The notes: generated from the sequence alone by a model not told the origin. Shown: positions 36,016-45,663, counted from the stretch's first letter. The stretch is DNA of 64,000 nucleotides from Priestia megaterium (GCF_009497655.1 NZ_CP023317.1:1703501-1767500), one strand, 5' to 3'. Made by a program: numbers and translations.

Positions 36016-36150
36016 ACGAAGAGCATATTTGCAGTCCTGGCTTATATTTGGATGTTCCAAGAGGCCGTGATCGGGCTTCCTGAAATTGTGCAAAACATCT
36101 CGCGTGTGCTGGATATTGGTGAACGTGTTGCTGAAGGCGTTCACAGCTAG
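36016..36150 (+). pseudogene. C-terminal fragment of an unknown membrane protein
   Basis: The frame reads KSIFAVLAYIWMFQEAVIG, then LPEIVQNISRVLDIGERV, and ends at TAG 36148. Base composition is more GC-rich than its surroundings, and no start region exists upstream. It looks like the last helix of a lost membrane protein. Confidence 0.4.
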
Positions 36151-36564
36151 AATCACAAAAATTTAACCAACCATCGTTGTTACGCTATCCACTAAATTAT
36201 TGTTGTTGTCTTTTCAGAGAAATAAATCCATAAATATAAGTTGGAGGGTTTTAATGAAAAAAATATTTCTTCTAATGGACTCTGAGGAAAAGGTATCTTC
36301 TTATTTCATCTAGATAACGGAATGAGCGTTAAATTCAGTGGTATTTAGTAATATTAAGTTGGGAAAATTTGTAGAAAAAGAACTATTTTGTCGTCACTAA
36401 GTGTAAATAGTAAAAAATAAAAAATAAATAAAATACTTTATCAATTACTTAACTAAAAAAACTTAAGTAAGGTTGCTTTTTAAAAACAGAGTCATCACAA
36501 TGTTTATTTTTAAAGTTATATGTATATGAATCTACAAATCTGGCCAGACTAATAACGTATTCCC

Positions 36565-36602
36565 AACAGAACAACCTCCTGTACAGGAGGTTGTTCTGTT
36601 TT
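36565..36602. terminator. 36-nt perfect palindromic terminator
   Basis: AACAGAACAACCTCCTGT (36565-36582) is followed at once by its exact reverse complement (36583-36600). It lies past the end of the leftward VanZ remnant. Confidence 0.75.
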
Positions 36603-36615
36603 ATAAATTATATAC

Positions 36616-36840
36616 TTAGTTACCATCAACCAGCTTATTGGAACAAAAAGAGCATCTATCTATATAGTCGCCCTTTTTTATTTTACTGGCTTGCTTATTT
36701 ATTAAAAGAACCACATAACTTATAACTGTTCCAAACATATTAAGTAGAACATCGTCTATATCTAAGCTACGTCCCATGAAATATTGAATAAATTCAATTA
36801 AACATGTAACAGATAAATCTAAGATTGTTACTTTTTTTAC
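36616..36840 (-). pseudogene. VanZ-family 3' remnant
   Basis: The minus-strand frame contains LIEFIQYFMGRSLDIDDVLL and NMFGTVISYV, typical of the VanZ C-terminal half, and ends with a CSFCSNK tail. A stop directly upstream (near 36842) and no start codon show that the N-terminal half is missing. Confidence 0.65.
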
Positions 36841-36952
36841 TTAACGAAACTTTCTTGATAGGGGTTTATTTTTATAGAATCCTTCAAAAAGGTTGCTATA
36901 GACCCACTTGAACTTGCTTTGTTAGGATAAAAGAGAGGAAACATTATGGAGT

Positions 36953-37123
36953 CCTGTAGTAGATATCTCCATTCTCGCAAATTCCATCTTGGGAGTAGAC
37001 GCTGCTCATGATATAACAGCTAAAGTAGAGAATACATTAGCATAAGAACACAGTATAGAGGGTGCTAACTTACATGTGGAAACAAGCCAAATAGTAAACA
37101 TGCCAATTAAAACGAATACATAA
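36953..37123 (+). pseudogene. Cation diffusion facilitator 3' remnant
   Basis: The frame VVDISILANSILGVDAAHDI then TAKVENTLA-stop-EHSIEGANLHVE matches the cytoplasmic C-terminal domain of FieF/MneP-like cation exporters. An internal TAA near 37048 and the absence of the membrane part show it is dead. It is a different subfamily from the intact CzcD at 37625. Confidence 0.6.
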
Positions 37124-37141
37124 AGGGAAGGAATTAATCAT

Positions 37142-37291
37142 ATGGAATTAGGATATAAGAAAAACATACAGCTTAAAGATAGAGATTTAAAGTATAAAAT
37201 AAAAGATAGTGAGGAAACAATTGAATTGATTGTTTTTATTGCACTTTTAAGTGTGATTTTTATTATTAATACTTTCTTTAAATTCTTATAG
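37142..37291 (+). CDS. Small single-helix membrane protein
   Basis: A 49-residue frame from ATG 37142 (GGGAAGG upstream) has a charged N-terminal half and a hydrophobic helix LIVFIALLSVIFIINTFF. It is followed by a terminator at 37355. The function is unknown; the good ribosome site and hairpin suggest a real gene. Confidence 0.5.
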   Translation: MELGYKKNIQLKDRDLKYKIKDSEETIELIVFIALLSVIFIINTFFKFL

Positions 37292-37353
37292 TCTTTTTTA
37301 CATGTGATTGTATGAAAAGATATAGTATGTATGTCTGGACGTGCATATTATAG

Positions 37354-37396
37354 TAAAAAGCCACCTTTACTTCAAATACTAGATGGCTTTTTATTT
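37354..37396 (+). terminator. Terminator after the small membrane gene
   Basis: AAAAAGCCA pairs with TGGCTTTTT, followed by a T-rich run. No gene is visible between here and the end of czcD at 37625. Confidence 0.6.
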
Positions 37397-37624
37397 TATT
37401 AACGATAATAATTTCTTTAACACGCTGCAATAGATTTGAATATTTTGTTCGTGAAAATATATCTTTTTAAAAACACAAAAACTCATTCATAATGTAAGAA
37501 AGAGCTGGGAAATAATAATTCGTAAAAGTGAGTCATGATTTTTTTGTCTGTTGACCTACACATTTAGTTTATTATCGACAGCAATATTCTTCAGGGTTTA
37601 CACATATAAAAACACCAAATTGTA

Positions 37625-38560
37625 TTAGTAATGACCTTCACGTTTGGTGGTAGAGCAAATAGCTGAATCATCATGAGGGTGCTCTTCGTTTTCTAACTGG
37701 ATAGTCGCATGCTCAATTTCTTGATGTTGAAGTTTGGATTCAATTTCTCTTAATATGACCTGACTTTCCAGGAAACTTATTTGATTATTTAACACCACAT
37801 GACAGGATAATGCATTTTTCCCACTAGTTATACTCCAAACATGTAAATCGTGGACATTTAGTACACCTTTAACTGCATGAATTGTTTCCATTACTTTTTC
37901 TAAAGAGATTCCTTTCGGTGTACCTTCCATTAAAATTCCTATTGTCTGCTTTACAATTTTCCATGCGCCCAAAGCAATTAAGAATGCAATAAGAACACTT
38001 AGGATTGGATCTACGATATTCCAGCCAGTGAATAGGATAATAAGTCCTCCGATAATAACTCCTGCCGAAGCCATTGCGTCCCCAATCATATGAAGTACGG
38101 CGCTTTTCACATTGATGTTGTCTTCCTTCCTTAAGCCAAGACCTAAGTAAAGGTTCATGGCTAAACCAACAGATGCACTAATGAACATCCATGTACTTCC
38201 CACTGGTTGGGGATCCTTAAAGCGATCAATCGCTTCGTATAGTATGACAACAGCAATAACAATTAACGTCATGGCATTAATAAAAGCAGCTAGTATCCCT
38301 GAACGGTGATACCCGTAAGTGAAATTTTCCGAAGCTGGCTTTTGGGCTTGGTGCATAGCAAACCACGATAGCCCTATGGCTGCAATATCTGTAAGTACAT
38401 GTCCAGCATCAGAAAGTAGGGCTAAGCTGTGTGAAATGAATCCTCCAATTAATTCGACTACCAGGATAATTAAAGTAAGAAAAAATGCTAATTTCATTTT
38501 CCCAATCGGAGCATGGGAGTGAAATACATCTCCGTGGTCGTGATTGTGGTTGTTTCCCAT
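37625..38560 (-). CDS. czcD: CzcD-type cation diffusion facilitator
   Basis: The 311-residue six-helix exporter of zinc, cobalt and cadmium starts with a His-rich segment (GNNHNHDHGDVFHSH). It has the metal-site helices HVLTDIAAIGL and HMIGDAMASAGVI, and a C-terminal cytoplasmic domain. ATG 38560 is chosen for its AAGGAG site. A fragment of a CzrA-like repressor gene lies just upstream, so its normal metal control may be lost. Confidence 0.92.
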   Translation of the reverse strand: MGNNHNHDHGDVFHSHAPIGKMKLAFFLTLIILVVELIGGFISHSLALLSDAGHVLTDIAAIGLSWFAMHQAQKPASENFTYGYHRSGILAAFINAMTLIVIAVVILYEAIDRFKDPQPVGSTWMFISASVGLAMNLYLGLGLRKEDNINVKSAVLHMIGDAMASAGVIIGGLIILFTGWNIVDPILSVLIAFLIALGAWKIVKQTIGILMEGTPKGISLEKVMETIHAVKGVLNVHDLHVWSITSGKNALSCHVVLNNQISFLESQVILREIESKLQHQEIEHATIQLENEEHPHDDSAICSTTKREGHY

Positions 38561-38707
38561 AAAAATCTCTCCTTGCTGCAAAAACATGATCATTGTTTGA
38601 AAAAACGTTATTTCTCTTGTTCTGGATTTCACTAAAAGTAGTTTATTCAAAAAACTCAATGGGTGGATCTTTAAATCCCCGAAAGCCTTATATACTAAAG
38701 ATTCCTT

Positions 38708-38848
38708 TTAAGACAGTAGATATAGAATGTTAATTCTTTTATGATGGGATGGTGCTTTTAAGTTCTGGGAAACCCTAACAGAAGCTTCATCATTTAAAGA
38801 TTTAATTTGACCATTTGTTTTAGTATTTTCAACTTCATCAAAAATCAT
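38708..38848 (-). pseudogene. 5' remnant of a CzrA-like (ArsR family) repressor
   Basis: A 46-codon frame, containing LNDEASVRVSQNLKAPSHHK and then INILYLLS before a stop, resembles the first helices of CzrA/SmtB metal repressors, which normally precede czcD on the same strand. The winged-helix part is missing and the start lacks a good ribosome site. The remaining gap to 39013 holds only a weak hairpin (38970-38995). Confidence 0.5.
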
Positions 38849-39013
38849 TTATGTCACTCAAAAGCTGTTTCCAAATCAATCTCATACTTCTTTTTAACAA
38901 ATCAGAAAAAATTCGGATCACGACTTTTGAATTTCTTATGTAATATGATTAATCTTATAAGAATAAAAAAAGAGACCTTATAAATTAAGATCTCTAAAAT
39001 TTTCTATATAAGT

Positions 39014-39739
39014 TTAATGACTATGAAATAGTGAAAGGGAATAGTGATAAATATAAATAATTAGTACTCCTAGCGATATTAATAGCCATACATGTAGGTT
39101 TCTGAAGTGACTAATGGCCTTTCCTATTATTTCATGAAAAATAACAAAGGATAGGGTGCCAATTGCTCCTCCGGTAGATAAGGCTTGTATTTTAAGCGAG
39201 GAAGCTTGTACATTTTCTCCAAGTAATAGACTCCCACCCAAAGATAGTGATAGAAGGACTATAATGAATAAAAAGAAGACGTTAGGTATTTTTGCTATGG
39301 AGAGCACCGTCATCAGGGCCATACCCTCTGGAATTTGGTGTAAGAGGGTAGCTACGAATACGGAAGTTGACTGATGTAGATCTGTTATCCCAAAGGTAAT
39401 TCCTGTAATAATATTATGAAAAAAGATTGCAGCCGTTAATAAAATAAGTGACTGAAAAGGTGAAATTGCACTATTTGTTTTATGCAAAAAGAGGTCAATG
39501 CATAGCATAACGATATATCCTGCTACGATGCCTAATAGAACGCCTTTTAAATCATACAGATGCGATGTGGAAGGAAGGATATCAAAAAATAACAACCCTA
39601 ATAAGATTCCTCCACACATCGCATACATAAACTGAATTCTACCTCGTGACAGGTGACTAACTAATTTAAGAAGTCCTCCACCTACTAATAAACCCATTAA
39701 AGAACCTAAAGTAAATAAGGTATTTATTTCTATATGCAT
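39014..39739 (-). CDS. ZIP-family metal transporter
   Basis: A 241-residue protein with about eight helices and the ZIP metal-site motifs FFHNIITGITFG and LLHQIPEGMAL, plus FHEIIG. ZIP proteins bring zinc or other divalent metals into the cytoplasm. Here it lies beside the CzcD exporter but with its own start region. Confidence 0.85.
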   Translation of the reverse strand: MHIEINTLFTLGSLMGLLVGGGLLKLVSHLSRGRIQFMYAMCGGILLGLLFFDILPSTSHLYDLKGVLLGIVAGYIVMLCIDLFLHKTNSAISPFQSLILLTAAIFFHNIITGITFGITDLHQSTSVFVATLLHQIPEGMALMTVLSIAKIPNVFFLFIIVLLSLSLGGSLLLGENVQASSLKIQALSTGGAIGTLSFVIFHEIIGKAISHFRNLHVWLLISLGVLIIYIYHYSLSLFHSH

Positions 39740-39924
39740 AATTGCTACTTCCTTTCGGCTATATGTTTTTTTACAACTAACCTATTCAAAGGAAGGGCAA
39801 TCATACCTATGTTTTATAAATGGTTAAAAAAATAAAATTACGTGATATTAACTTGGGAGTGATTTTTAGGTGAATCACTAATAAAAACGGACATACTAAC
39901 GTTATCTAAAGAAGAGGTGTTACT

Positions 39925-40368
39925 ATGGAATCTCCTTTTGAAATGATAACCAACGTGGACAAGGTCGAAAATGCTTATTATATCGAAGTGAAGCCAGGTG
40001 AGTACAATGCAAAGTATTGGAATAAAGAATCGGTCTATTTTGCTGATGAAGCTTTTGCTTATTTCTACACCACGATTTGCAAGTATGTGCCACAGTATCA
40101 ACCTACCCAAGTGACAGAAATCAAAGCAGAAACATGGCTGAGAATCAGTAATCAGCTGCAAGAACTCGCGTATTTTTTGAGCACCAACCCGCCTATGATT
40201 AAACTAAAGAAATGGATTGATTTTAGCAAAGTGGAGGAAACGTACAAACAGTTTGATCATCACAAAAACCAGTACATTCGTGAGTTAATTAACATGATTA
40301 ACGAATTTACAGTGTGGATAACAAAGGTATGTCAAACACACTCGTATATCACCATTTTGGGCACTTAA
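39925..40368 (+). CDS. Uncharacterised 147-residue protein
   Basis: A soluble protein with an aromatic N-terminal half and a helical C-terminal half. I do not recognise a family. ATG 39925 follows AGAGGTG. The style (single small gene, high Tyr/Trp) resembles the immunity-type genes further right, but this is only a guess. Confidence 0.6.
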   Translation: MESPFEMITNVDKVENAYYIEVKPGEYNAKYWNKESVYFADEAFAYFYTTICKYVPQYQPTQVTEIKAETWLRISNQLQELAYFLSTNPPMIKLKKWIDFSKVEETYKQFDHHKNQYIRELINMINEFTVWITKVCQTHSYITILGT

Positions 40369-40677
40369 TGGGAATTGACATTGCTTATTGTAATCTATAA
40401 GCTATGCAGAAAGTGAAAGAATTTCTCAAAACGAATATGGCATATTGGATGGAAACCTGAAAAAGAAAACGCGTTAGGTTTCTAGGGACTGGATAATGTC
40501 AAATTAATTGGAACTTTTTTATCGACAGCAAGGCACTTTATAATATCTCCAAGCGGTGTATAGTGAAAATTTCACTATATGTCTCAGAGTTGAGATTCTA
40601 ATGAAACAGTTAGAATCTCAAATGCTGATTATGTTAACTGGGTTTGTATATGTAGTATACATAAGCGCTTAACTGGT
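40369..40677. other. Gap with hairpin and partial leader repeat
   Basis: A perfect hairpin TTGAGATTCTAA (40590-40601) / TTAGAATCTCAA (40610-40621) is present. The stretch 40545-40620 resembles the leader and first codons of the DinB gene at 35493 (GTGTATAGT..., TATATGTCTSAGAG, then an ATG with similar codons), but the frame soon ends. It is probably decayed duplicate DNA. Confidence 0.4.
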
Positions 40678-41147
40678 TTAATCCCAGACTTTAGGACGAT
40701 CAACTCCCATTGTTCTTAAATACTGTAAGAGTTGTCCTGCGTGTACGGACTCATGATAACCTATACTCAATAACATATCACCTAAAGAACGAATATAGCC
40801 TACATCTGAACGATCTATTTGAATACATGTTAAATCCTCATCTGAAAAGTTATTTAACATCTCTAGAAATTGTTGAGGGTATGTCTCTGCAAATTCTAAT
40901 TCACTTTTTACAGAAATCAATGGTTTTTTTCAAAAGGAGAGTCAAATTCTTTTAAGATACCTCTATTTTTAATAGCTAGATGATAATAGTATTCTGACTC
41001 TAAGACATGTCGAACCATCTCTATGCATGTCATAGCTTCTTTATCTGGCTTCCAATCCAATTCAGTTTGAGGAATTGCTTCCCGTATCTTGATGCTTCTT
41101 CTTCTAATCTCTTTTATGTTTAATAATATGATTTCGGTTGTGCTCAT
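40678..41147 (-). pseudogene. DinB-family gene broken by a frameshift
   Basis: The N-terminal part (from ATG 41147 after GGGGGGAAG) reads MSTTEIILLNIKEIRRRSIK. The C-terminal part, ending VHAGQLLQYLRTMGVDRPKV then WD, is in another frame. Together they align with the intact DinB at 26871-27347. The frame is lost at a run of seven A (minus strand) at 40924-40930; eight A would restore it. Confidence 0.8.
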
Positions 41148-41342
41148 GCTTTCTTCCCCCCTTTTTATCTTCTTAGAGAATTTCACCAAATCAAAAAGAG
41201 AAACATCTAACTAAACTTCTTTCAAATGTTTATGGTTCTTATAATACGTTGTATGTTAATTAACTCGGCATATTGTATTCATTAATTTATCTTCCTTTAC
41301 AGTGTATTAAAATGTAATTATAAGGAAAAAGGGGATGTTAAT

Positions 41343-41595
41343 ATGCTTACAGAGGGGATTGACGTTAAGAAAACAGAAAAAGAATTAATCATAAAATGGC
41401 AACTTGCTAAATTTAATATTGCACTAGAAGATATTATTGAGGTTACGGGAGACGTACGGAGGTAAAGAAGTTGATGCAATCCGTATAGGTCCTCCATATG
41501 GAACAACTGATCGAATATTCATTAAAACTAAGAAGCAAAATTACATACTTTTCACTACAAACAGGGCGACAATCATAAACAGAATAAACTCATAA
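41343..41595 (+). pseudogene. SunI/YnzG-family immunity-like gene with frameshift
   Basis: The first part, MLTEGIDVKKTEKELIIKW then [18 protein letters not shown], continues in another frame as [20 protein letters not shown] then [16 protein letters not shown]. Together they look like the SunI/YnzG family, whose founder protects against sublancin. The break is one extra base near 41454. A sequencing error is possible. Confidence 0.65.
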
Positions 41596-41704
41596 TCGAT
41601 AGTTTTTATGTATAAATAATGGCCATATCTAATCACAGATGTGGTCATTAATATTTAGCTTCACTACCAATAAAGTGCATTATATTAATTACAAATCAAA
41701 TATC

Positions 41705-41965
41705 TTATGTATTTTTATTTTTATTTACTTTTAAATACTTTGTAAAGTAAGCAGCGAGTAATAGTAACATCATATTAACAACCCAACTTATTGTACCGTT
41801 ATAATTTAGCCACATCGATAAAAAACAATTAATGGATATGATATAAAAACATAAACTGGAGAGAAGTTCTTTAGGTTGAAAACCTACCTTTTTTATTCTA
41901 GCTCTTAAAATGAAAAAGTAGAGCACAGTTGTTAGTACTAAAAGCGGTATTACTACATGTAACAA
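41705..41965 (-). CDS. Small membrane protein
   Basis: An 86-residue protein with three hydrophobic helices and a Lys/Asn-rich end. AGGAGTG lies about 12 nt upstream of its ATG. There is no family I recognise. Confidence 0.5.
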   Translation of the reverse strand: MLHVVIPLLVLTTVLYFFILRARIKKVGFQPKELLSSLCFYIISINCFLSMWLNYNGTISWVVNMMLLLLAAYFTKYLKVNKNKNT

Positions 41966-42323
41966 ATAAAATACACTCCTATTTCTTTATTAATCCTTTA
42001 AAGGGTTATTTTACCATATAGTTGAATCTGCGCCAATAACTTGGTTTATAAAAACTAGAGGTATAAAAAAATTAAATAGAACTTAAAAACAAAAGAACCT
42101 ACCTTTTGGGAGAGGGGGGGGACTTCTTTTGCTCATTAAATAGGAACCCTAGACAGTTGTCTCAGTGTTAACACCTGTCTTCTGTTAATATTCAATACAA
42201 AAATGGTTACAGTATTAATTGTTTACAATTGGAAAATAAAACATAATTTATTCTAATTACTAAAAATCACAATGTTATAATAAAATGGGTTTGAAAATAT
42301 TTAACAACTAAGAGGTGATAAAC
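41966..42323. other. Gap without a supported gene
   Basis: AT-rich DNA with an eight-G run near 42113-42120. The right part is the upstream region of the CPBP protease gene. I see no strong hairpin or palindrome. Confidence 0.4.
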
Positions 42324-43034
42324 ATGATATTTCTTACTCTGTTTTTACTATTAATTATTGTAGGGTATCCAGTATGGGACTATTTTTATTTAAAGAAAAT
42401 AAAAAGTAATCAACTAAACAAATGGAGAATGTACGGGGAAATTGTTATTACTCAATGGATATTGGTCATCATATTTCTAGTCTATTGGTTTTTGACTAAA
42501 CACACGTTTAACAACTTATTTTCTATTAAAAAACCTTTATTTTCTTTAGATAAAGATTTTTTACTGTCTGCGGGAGTGGGGGCAGGAATTAGTATTATAA
42601 TGATTGTTTTTATGATTTCCTTTTCCAAAAATGCTAGAGAGAAAATTTCCGAAGGATTAAGTGATGAGAGTATTCAATTCCTGTTGCCATCAAACTTCAA
42701 GGAAAGGCTGTTTTTTCTTTTGGTAGCAGTTACAGCAGGAGTTTGCGAAGAGATTATTTTTCGTGGTGCAATGTTTCATTATTTCGACCACCTCCCTTTT
42801 CATTTATCTACCGTTGCAATTGGAATTATTTCAAGTCTGTTATTTGGAATTGTTCACCTATACCAAGGCTGGAAAGGGGTACTATTCACTTCCTATTTAG
42901 GTGGCATTATGTTTTTTCTTCTTGTGGGGACAGGCTCTTTGTGGGTTCCTATCGCACTACATTTCATTATTGATTCGAAGTTTGTCTTTTTGCCTAATAA
43001 AAAGAGCCCTTCAAGTGTAATTAAAGAAAATTAA
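42324..43034 (+). CDS. CPBP intramembrane metalloprotease
   Basis: A 236-residue membrane protein with EEIIFRGAMF (EExxxR), FGIVHLYQGW (FxxxH) and a late HFIID helix, the CPBP/Abi active-site set. Family members process signal peptides or give bacteriocin self-immunity. ATG 42324 follows AGAGGTG; GTG 42315 overlaps that site. The function in this strain is unknown. Confidence 0.85.
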   Translation: MIFLTLFLLLIIVGYPVWDYFYLKKIKSNQLNKWRMYGEIVITQWILVIIFLVYWFLTKHTFNNLFSIKKPLFSLDKDFLLSAGVGAGISIIMIVFMISFSKNAREKISEGLSDESIQFLLPSNFKERLFFLLVAVTAGVCEEIIFRGAMFHYFDHLPFHLSTVAIGIISSLLFGIVHLYQGWKGVLFTSYLGGIMFFLLVGTGSLWVPIALHFIIDSKFVFLPNKKSPSSVIKEN

Positions 43035-43249
43035 ATCACTATTATCAAGAGATACTTGAATAAATTATTATTCAGGTGTTTTTTTATTACTATTCATTTC
43101 TACCTTTAAATTGAGTATTGAAGTTTCATAAAATTTCCTTTTTAATGTGTTCTGAGAACAGAATTTATAAAGAGAGCTTTTTATATCGTATATAAAGAAT
43201 TTACTTAGAAAAATGTTAAAATAAAATCAAAAACCACGGAGAAAAATAT

Positions 43250-43909
43250 ATGAACCATGATATTCTACACTCATTTTTAGAAAAACATTTTGAAAGACTA
43301 ATATTAGGCCCTTCTCTATTTTATTCATGGAAAAATAGCATTCGTTTTGAAATATCGGATCCTTTGATACATTATTATAAGAAGGAACATTTAGAGCAAG
43401 CATTTTATCGTTCAATCCGATTATTTGAAGCAGTATTTGAAGAAGAAGATGAGATTCTTCTTGTTACGGATGTACACTCCATAAAAAAAGATATCTTCCT
43501 CCAAAAAAGACCTTTAAACGTATATTTAAAATACATAAAAAATAAGGAAAAGCTATATCAATTAAGTCATCATCCTTTACCTAGTGTATTTGATGAGGCA
43601 GATGATCAATCTGTCACTCATCGATTTGTACTTTCTTGTAAGAAACCAGAACTAAAATATGTACAACTCTTAAAAGCTATTTGTTATGAAGACTTTGATC
43701 ATCCATCTAGCATACTTAAAAACAACCCACAAAGTGGTTATGATATTTATTTTGTTAATCTTTCTAAAGAAATCATTTTTCATTTGTATGATGATCGAGG
43801 TTGTGATGTATTAGCCTCTAATAAAGAATCTATAAAGTTTCTTTATGAAGAATATAATCATTGGATTTTAGATTATGACCGGGAAGAAATAGATCTTTTA
43901 TTTAAATAA
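43250..43909 (+). CDS. DUF3885-type protein
   Basis: The 219-residue protein ends with NPQSGYDIYFVNL and IIFHLYDDRGCDVLA, characteristic of DUF3885 proteins that often sit among toxin-immunity genes. Function is unproven. ATG follows a purine-rich GGAGAAAA. Confidence 0.75.
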   Translation: MNHDILHSFLEKHFERLILGPSLFYSWKNSIRFEISDPLIHYYKKEHLEQAFYRSIRLFEAVFEEEDEILLVTDVHSIKKDIFLQKRPLNVYLKYIKNKEKLYQLSHHPLPSVFDEADDQSVTHRFVLSCKKPELKYVQLLKAICYEDFDHPSSILKNNPQSGYDIYFVNLSKEIIFHLYDDRGCDVLASNKESIKFLYEEYNHWILDYDREEIDLLFK

Positions 43910-43953
43910 AAACATTATTAAATGCAGAGTCACTGAACGAAAGGTTACTATAT

Positions 43954-44076
43954 ATGCGTAAAAAAGGATCTGTTCTAATAAAAAATGACAACCAACTAAA
44001 CCATGCAGAATTAGCACAAATAGCATATTGGAAACCAATTACTGTAGGGGAAGTTCTTTATAACTACTGGGATTAA
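43954..44076 (+). CDS. Small 40-residue frame
   Basis: The peptide has a basic start and ends LNHAELAQIAYWKPITVGEV then LYNYWD. A moderate AAAGG site lies upstream. It could be a small gene or the remains of a longer one; a similar 'AYW' frame occurs near 40440. Confidence 0.35.
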   Translation: MRKKGSVLIKNDNQLNHAELAQIAYWKPITVGEVLYNYWD

Positions 44077-44155
44077 ATTTTTACTAAGAAGAAAAGAAAT
44101 GACTAAAAACGATTTCAAGCTTTACTTTAAAGCGTTAAAATGTTATTCTTTGATT

Positions 44156-44210
44156 AAAAAAGCACAACCTACATATGGGGTCAGTCCCCTATAGTGGTTT
44201 GTGCTTTTTT
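44156..44210 (-). terminator. Terminator of the MFS gene
   Basis: AAAAAAGCACAA pairs with TTTGTGCTTTTTT, with an inner GGGG/CCCC stem; T-run on the minus strand. Confidence 0.8.
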
Positions 44211-44229
44211 GTTTTTATAGAAATTATCT

Positions 44230-45408
44230 TTATCTATTAGAAATCGTTAATCTAGTGGAAACACGATCTTGTTTAGTTTTCATAAGAGAGTAAACTGCTG
44301 AAAAAAGTGCTAAAGTAACCATTATACCTGCAACCCAAGGATTCGTTGTAACAGGGTAATGGTTGATTAATATACCTCCAAATCCCGAACCTAAAGCCAC
44401 TCCAAGATGTAAAAATGAAGTATTTAAACCTAGCTGAATATCAGAAGATTCAGGTGCTGCTTTAGCAAGATAATTTTGTACTGCTGGACTAAGTGCCCAA
44501 ACTAACGCTCCATATAGTATAACTACAATTAGTAAACTAATTATTGATCCTGTGGCGTATGGTAATACAAATAAAGAAGTTGCAAATAACACGAGAGATA
44601 TTAAAATAGTTCTAGCTCCTCCAAATTTATCAGAAGACCAGCCACCAATCCATCCTCCTGCTATTCCAGCTACACCAAAAATCAGTAAAACAATACTAAT
44701 CATGTTTGTTGATAATCCCATTGTAGTTTGAAGAAATGGTGTAAAATAAGTATAAACAGTAAAATGTCCTGTTAACTCTAAAACAGATATAAGATGTATT
44801 GAAACAATCTTTTTACTTTTCAATGTAGCTATTTGTTTAAGTAAAGATACCGTAGGTTGTGGAGAAACCTTAGGTAAAAATTTAATAATCCCTAACATAG
44901 ATATAATACTAAGTACTGCAACTAATAAAAATGTCATTCTCCAACCAAAATTTTCACCAATTATCGTGCCTAATGGTACACCTAACACGAGTGAAGCACT
45001 TAAGCCCATAAAAATAATTCCTATAGCACGCCCTCTTAATTCAGCAGCAACTGTATTAGCAGCCATTGTAACGGAGACAACAACTACGATAGAACAACTA
45101 GCTGCAAGAATAACCCTAGCGATTAATAAGGCTGTAAAACTCATACTGAATATAGATAAAATATTCCCTCCCAAGAAAATAAGCATGGCTATAAGCAACA
45201 ATTTACGTCGTTCAATTCGTGAAGTTAAAGCAATAAGTGTAGGTGCTCCAAACGCAAAAACAAAAGAAAAAATGGAAACCAACTGACCCACTGTTCCTAC
45301 AGAAACATGTAAATCTTCAGCAATCATCCCTAATATACCTGCGATTACTAATTCCACTGTACCGGCAACAAATGTTGTAACTGCTAAAATAAAAATTCCT
45401 TTATTCAT
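44230..45408 (-). CDS. MFS transporter (DHA1-type efflux)
   Basis: A 392-residue transporter with 12 helices. It has 'TSRIERRKLL' after helix 2 and AELRGRAIGIIFMGLSASLVLG, near the drug/H+ antiporter motif C. It resembles AraJ/YdhP-like exporters. Its promoter has the MerR-type 19-bp spacer with the same palindrome as the aldo/keto reductase promoter, so the MerR protein encoded divergently should control it. Confidence 0.88.
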   Translation of the reverse strand: MNKGIFILAVTTFVAGTVELVIAGILGMIAEDLHVSVGTVGQLVSIFSFVFAFGAPTLIALTSRIERRKLLLIAMLIFLGGNILSIFSMSFTALLIARVILAASCSIVVVVSVTMAANTVAAELRGRAIGIIFMGLSASLVLGVPLGTIIGENFGWRMTFLLVAVLSIISMLGIIKFLPKVSPQPTVSLLKQIATLKSKKIVSIHLISVLELTGHFTVYTYFTPFLQTTMGLSTNMISIVLLIFGVAGIAGGWIGGWSSDKFGGARTILISLVLFATSLFVLPYATGSIISLLIVVILYGALVWALSPAVQNYLAKAAPESSDIQLGLNTSFLHLGVALGSGFGGILINHYPVTTNPWVAGIMVTLALFSAVYSLMKTKQDRVSTRLTISNR

Positions 45409-45441
45409 TGTAAGTCCTCCTGAAATATAAATATAGATTAA

Positions 45442-45472
45442 AGAATACTCCTTATAGTGCGCTCTAATGCAA
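45442..45472 (-). promoter_or_regulatory. MerR-controlled promoter of the MFS gene
   Basis: On the minus strand TTGCAT (45472-45467) and TATTCT (45447-45442) are separated by 19 nt instead of 17. The spacer region holds the near-palindrome TTATAGTGCGCTCTAA (45452-45467 on plus). Long spacers with a central dyad are the hallmark of MerR-activated promoters. Confidence 0.75.
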
Positions 45473-45577
45473 GATGTATTTTAGGTATTTCAGAAGGTTT
45501 TCATTATAAATCATGAAGTTTTTTAATAAATAAAAAACAGCTTATACTCCAATTAATGTTTACCCTTTAAGAATTAA

Positions 45578-45608
45578 ACTATAGTCACCTGTATCAATAC
45601 ACTATAGT
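45578..45608. promoter_or_regulatory. Duplicated ACTATAGT palindrome
   Basis: The self-complementary octamer ACTATAGT occurs at 45578-45585 and 45601-45608, 15 bp apart, upstream of the merR gene. This could be a further regulator site. Confidence 0.4.
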
Positions 45609-45663
45609 AATTTCTATAATCATCAATTTAGAATCTGTATAATATTGTAAATATGTTATAATA

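Larger units (their letters stand above)
35997..37141. other. Gene graveyard with several remnants
   Basis: Over a kilobase carries only broken genes: a short C-terminal membrane-protein fragment, a VanZ remnant and a cation-efflux remnant (listed separately). A 19-codon frame at 36254 (MKKIFLLMDSEEKVSSYFI) has a GGAGGG site but no recognisable product. Confidence 0.5.

Noticed and set aside
42743-42973. Alternative frame within the CPBP protease gene
   Set aside because: Overlaps the EExxxR and FxxxH motifs of the real frame and has no start signals.
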